A stretch of 64,000 nt of DNA from Butyrivibrio sp. MC2021 (lineage in GTDB: Bacteria; Bacillota; Clostridia; Lachnospirales; Lachnospiraceae). The notes under the pieces are model-generated. The model made no database searches, was not told where the DNA came from, and saw only the letters and a list, made by a program, of their open reading frames with translations. The stretch lies in the NCBI RefSeq assembly GCF_000621605.1, contig NZ_JHXX01000001.1, positions 1,116,001-1,180,000 of the forward strand. The letters are read 5' to 3'. Position numbers and translations under genes: made by a program. Below, in pieces: positions 61,801 to 64,000 of the stretch (positions within the stretch are counted from its first letter, which is position 1; each line of letters starts with the position of its first letter).

Positions 61801-64000
61801 ATAACCGGATTCCCATCCTTATCCAAAGGAAAATCTACTGAAACCGTAATAATATCATCAAAATCATCGTACCTGGTTGTTACATCGTCCGTTTTGGAAC
61901 CACTTATTGTAGCACTGACCTGACACTCATATTCATCGTCATCTCTGTAAGGCACATAATATCCTTTTTTCAGCTTATAGGAGAGTGTGACTCCTGTGAC
62001 ATTCTTTCTGACATAGCACTTGTCATTTGCAAATACACAACCATCCAGCTCATAATCTTCGTCAGAAGTGATAAGGGTCATAAGATTTGAGTTACAGGAA
62101 ACAGTATAGTTGGACTTATCTGAGCCTGTAGTGATAACAACTTTAGCATCAGCCCCGACTACAAGCTTATATTTTCCGGTTTTATCCGGCTTCAATTCCG
62201 ATGAGCCATACTTGACCGACTTAACTTCGTAACCATCATTAGTTTCTATAGTAAAATAATGCTTGGTACCTTCAAGCCATTTTAAAGCACCATCCTCTTC
62301 TTTTACCAATTCAATGGTCTCGCCATCAATCTCAATGTCAGAAACATGTTTGGAATTATATGAAAAAACCATATTTCTGAAGGGCTTGATAACAGGAGCT
62401 ATAGTTACATTTCCCAGAATAGTATTTGTCTTATCATCTGTAGGAAAGCTGATAGTAACTTCCAAAGTGCTCGTTTCGGCGTCAAAATAACAGTTTACAT
62501 CTTCGGGCTTAGAGCCTTTTATGGACACATTGGCATCAGCATTACCAGCTTCATCCACAGGAACGCCATAGCCGGATTTCACCTTAAAAGACAAGCTGAT
62601 TGAACTGTAATCCTTCCTCACATAACACTTACCGTCTATATAAAGACATCCTCCAAGTCCGGAGGTAATAAGGGTCAGATATTTGGTATCCCAGGATACA
62701 GTGTAAGGTGATTTGTCTGAAGCAGTGGTAATCTCGATCTTGCCATCACCTGTAACTACAAATTGGTATACATCATCATCCTCATTAGCTTTAAGGACGG
62801 ATGTGCCATACTTTACTCCCGTTACTTCATATCCGTCTTTTAATTCCAGGTCAAATTTGTGCTCTGTACCCTCCAGCCATTCGAAGGTCTTCTTGTTATC
62901 CTCAACAACATTGATGTCTTCATCCACACATATTTCTGATATATGATCATAATTGCAGGAAAAAGTAACTTTTTTGTAGGTTACAAAAACAGGACTTATC
63001 ACCACATTTCCAATAATAGGCTCATCATGATCATCCCAGGGGAAACTGACATTAATAGATGCCTGCGAGGTTTCTTCATCCGCATCAAAGGAAAAATCAC
63101 TGGTCTCAACACCGTCTATGGTTACCTTTACCTCAAATTCATCCTCTTTATTCCGGGCCACAAAATACCCCTTACCAAGCTTAAAGGGCAGGGAAATTTC
63201 AGAAGCATTTCCGCAGATGTAACACTTGCCGTTTTCATATATTATCCCATCCATATCCTCTGTCGCCGAAGTATCCAATGACATTTTTGAGGAGTCAAAG
63301 GAGACTGTATATGAAGTTTTGAGGGAAACAAAGGTCACCTTAATGGAAATATCCTGAAGCACAACTTTTTTGGCTTTGCCAAGTACATCAGAATAATTAA
63401 ACGAAAACTCTAACTCTTCATCATAATTTTCAAATTTGTATTGTCCGGGTTTAAGGGCAGTGTTACCATACATAACCTCTACCATCTCTTTGCCCTTATC
63501 ATCCTTTGCAACGGTGTATCCGTTTTTTACACGAAAACCGGCTGATATGCTCCGGTCTTCATAGCCATAGAAATATTTGCCGTCAATCAGAGTCAGCCCC
63601 AGGAGGTCTTCCTCATCAGTATCCATGGTCATGACAGTGGTATTTCCGCATTTACCGGAAAAAGAAAAGGTCTTCTTCACTTCTGTTTTGATATCCACTG
63701 CAAAATTGCCCAGTATGATGTTATGCTTACTATCCTCGTCGAAGTAATAATTTATTTTGACCCGGTCATCCTCAACCGTAACCTCGATATCAGAACCGGG
63801 AATTTTTTTGCCGCCAAGGGTAGCAGAGATATCATAAGCATCTTCGGAAGCATAAGCGAGCATATACTTGGGATCGATCTTAAAAGTAACATCTATTGAA
63901 TCTGTTCCCTCTGCAATATAGTAGCCTTTTCCGGAAACCTTCACAATGCCATAAGGTTCTTCCTCCGGGTCTATGCTGACGTTGCCGCTATATTTGAATG
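58872..64000 (-). CDS. Giant repetitive surface protein (5' end beyond window)
   Basis: The frame is open to the right edge (at least 1708 codons), so the start and any signal peptide are outside the window; a GTG at 63944 is not the start. The visible part begins with tandem units of about 200 residues that share YTVS, a short DG...NGKCYV stretch, GY.V, IIGNV.I.PV and KVTFSCNY motifs, followed by linkers with a DPDEPSEPDEPGEE stretch (near 60800), and C-terminal Ig-like modules ending SYEFVVTQKSKK. It contains few Cys and many Lys, Asp and Thr. No catalytic domain or sorting motif was seen. A role as adhesin or surface layer is likely but not shown. Confidence 0.85.
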   Translation of the reverse strand, partial: FKYSGNVSIDPEEEPYGIVKVSGKGYYIAEGTDSIDVTFKIDPKYMLAYASEDAYDISATLGGKKIPGSDIEVTVEDDRVKINYYFDEDSKHNIILGNFAVDIKTEVKKTFSFSGKCGNTTVMTMDTDEEDLLGLTLIDGKYFYGYEDRSISAGFRVKNGYTVAKDDKGKEMVEVMYGNTALKPGQYKFENYDEELEFSFNYSDVLGKAKKVVLQDISIKVTFVSLKTSYTVSFDSSKMSLDTSATEDMDGIIYENGKCYICGNASEISLPFKLGKGYFVARNKEDEFEVKVTIDGVETSDFSFDADEETSQASINVSFPWDDHDEPIIGNVVISPVFVTYKKVTFSCNYDHISEICVDEDINVVEDNKKTFEWLEGTEHKFDLELKDGYEVTGVKYGTSVLKANEDDDVYQFVVTGDGKIEITTASDKSPYTVSWDTKYLTLITSGLGGCLYIDGKCYVRKDYSSISLSFKVKSGYGVPVDEAGNADANVSIKGSKPEDVNCYFDAETSTLEVTISFPTDDKTNTILGNVTIAPVIKPFRNMVFSYNSKHVSDIEIDGETIELVKEEDGALKWLEGTKHYFTIETNDGYEVKSVKYGSSELKPDKTGKYKLVVGADAKVVITTGSDKSNYTVSCNSNLMTLITSDEDYELDGCVFANDKCYVRKNVTGVTLSYKLKKGYYVPYRDDDEYECQVSATISGSKTDDVTTRYDDFDDIITVSVDFPLDKDGNPVIGNVVISPVVRQYKKVTFSCNYKQIYYVDVNGYGSADETEKTVLVRGEKPLVFEIETRDGYEVRSVTCDSNELVANENFKYSMTVTKDTTVKITSGKFSGPVLDPVEVKFFYNNKELTELPSNMTVIEGFAYDKKAKKYYTTKATGGVYHYIYLGVQGNEKDEFDKVVYKYGNAKVENIFWRDHNSGIPFSYVAAVDRKDVKKAVSKALPISIYLYINMPKHTITYDISGDGDFCDFYQYDPLLLSYRKVSGHTENEVLDGDDLYFKVDDKDLRSYIKKKVTSVTCNGKKLIPQNDGKDSYYVLKNVTKDVVIKPVIKALSDPDEPSEPDEPGEERDYYEVKISSDEGISSVRAVADGIYLKNQAREQGRYLYQIPKQSSVKLYVSSKDKYETAKVVQDGSKAVKLKDGAVTLKLKADTEISISSEALSYLCYQKVSDKKASEVVCESAARLKAASYEVYELYVKKGNDILPINKVSVTGLSKHPGFSTLSSDKKKVTIACSKAADIKKTISVALSCDGLKKEKKISFSIYRPITKVSVQGFKNNKASQTYGSSVSYKVSIDKGADYRDLKFFCDLSGEKNAGLSYDPERRTVTVDTFKGNRLSEYPVYFYFQDSAGNMIGDKYTIEPVAAKFGKLQAGIVDITNEGFTLAALRPKEAYGLKNLYYCVSMRDPSDREDDWGMNRPDIMQRYEAKEGITEISVWLPQKWLLGFDDGNYEIRISLCQFRDNLSNNSGNMVSLNVLSKSEVLTIPVSGTSPCYYEKKLKLSPGTKAFYWGEKNVALAAASFSKATNCRRIARVTIEGSSEKDKYSSEDKNSIIGIDNVNGLISLSDSERLYPGKYTLTAYPVGEGKAAKLKFTVKAPVTAIEITSADTTIIKSAGKAATGKFKVTCKSTIHGRDYKPTKAGVKYTISSDNEELLKYVSVKNGVITVKKGYCLDYDEAKNRFTVTVSATDRAGKGATASYEFVVTQKSKK
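61500..63950 (-). repeat. Tandem ~600-base coding repeats in the giant gene
   Basis: The YTVS codon anchor occurs at 63311, 62705 and 62108, giving periods of 606 and 597 bases (202 and 199 residues). A more divergent unit lies to the right of 63311. The copies share motifs but differ at many positions, so they are old duplications. Confidence 0.8.

Noticed and set aside
1-64000. Mobile elements, prophage, tRNA or rRNA genes
   Set aside because: No transposase, integrase, phage protein, inverted terminal repeat or RNA gene signature was recognised on either strand.

Overview
The window reads as chromosome of a fibre-degrading, Gram-positive anaerobe of the Lachnospiraceae, probably a Butyrivibrio or Pseudobutyrivibrio relative. 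This rests on a moderate G+C content, many lipoprotein signal peptides with Gram-positive lipoboxes, a PurO-type IMP cyclohydrolase next to a stand-alone AICAR transformylase, and a dense set of plant-polysaccharide hydrolases fed by several sugar ABC importers. The genus is an inference and was not tested. No rRNA, tRNA, CRISPR array, phage gene or insertion sequence was recognised. Both edges cut a gene.

Region by region. (1) 1-12923, minus strand: a nine-gene transport operon with two complete binding-protein/permease/permease sets, separated by three poorly characterised envelope proteins (an NHL-repeat anchor protein, a YIP1-family membrane protein and a DUF5696 protein). A divergent AraC regulator (13356-14312) probably controls it. 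(2) 14321-20271: a secreted GH43 lipoprotein, a cytoplasmic carboxylesterase-GH43 fusion and a GH5 endoglucanase lipoprotein. (3) 20318-25440: an unrecognised cysteine-containing protein, a FIST sensor paired with a soluble chemoreceptor, and the last two steps of purine synthesis as separate proteins. (4) 25716-34295: a large secreted thioredoxin-like/CAP/Ig-like protein downstream of a GH53 galactanase, and a divergent GH13 enzyme whose promoter carries a perfect LacI-type operator. (5) 34350-42353: a PadR/HAAS-domain pair behind an operator array, then a TetR-controlled MMPL transporter with a heptad-repeat lipoprotein. (6) 42461-50024: a LacI-controlled locus with a sucrose-phosphorylase-family GH13 enzyme, a P-loop kinase and a sugar ABC importer, linked by repeated copies of one operator motif. 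(7) 50105-55031: mannose-1-phosphate guanylyltransferase with an SGNH hydrolase, divergent glmS, and a PilZ protein. (8) 55175-64000: a heterodimeric ABC exporter and the 3' part of a giant repetitive surface protein.

How the parts work together: lipoprotein and surface enzymes (GH43, GH5, GH53) cut xylan side chains, beta-glucans and galactan outside the cell. ABC importers bring in the oligosaccharides, and cytoplasmic enzymes (esterase-GH43, GH13, the phosphorylase and its kinase) finish the job. None of the importer loci encodes its own ATPase, so a shared MsmX-type ATPase elsewhere is expected. Local regulators (AraC, LacI, TetR, PadR) sit beside their targets, and putative operators can be read in the intergenic DNA.

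The strongest candidates for something little described are the double-importer cluster with the DUF5696/YIP1/NHL trio, and the LacI locus, whose phosphorylase and P-loop kinase together suggest a substrate other than plain sucrose.
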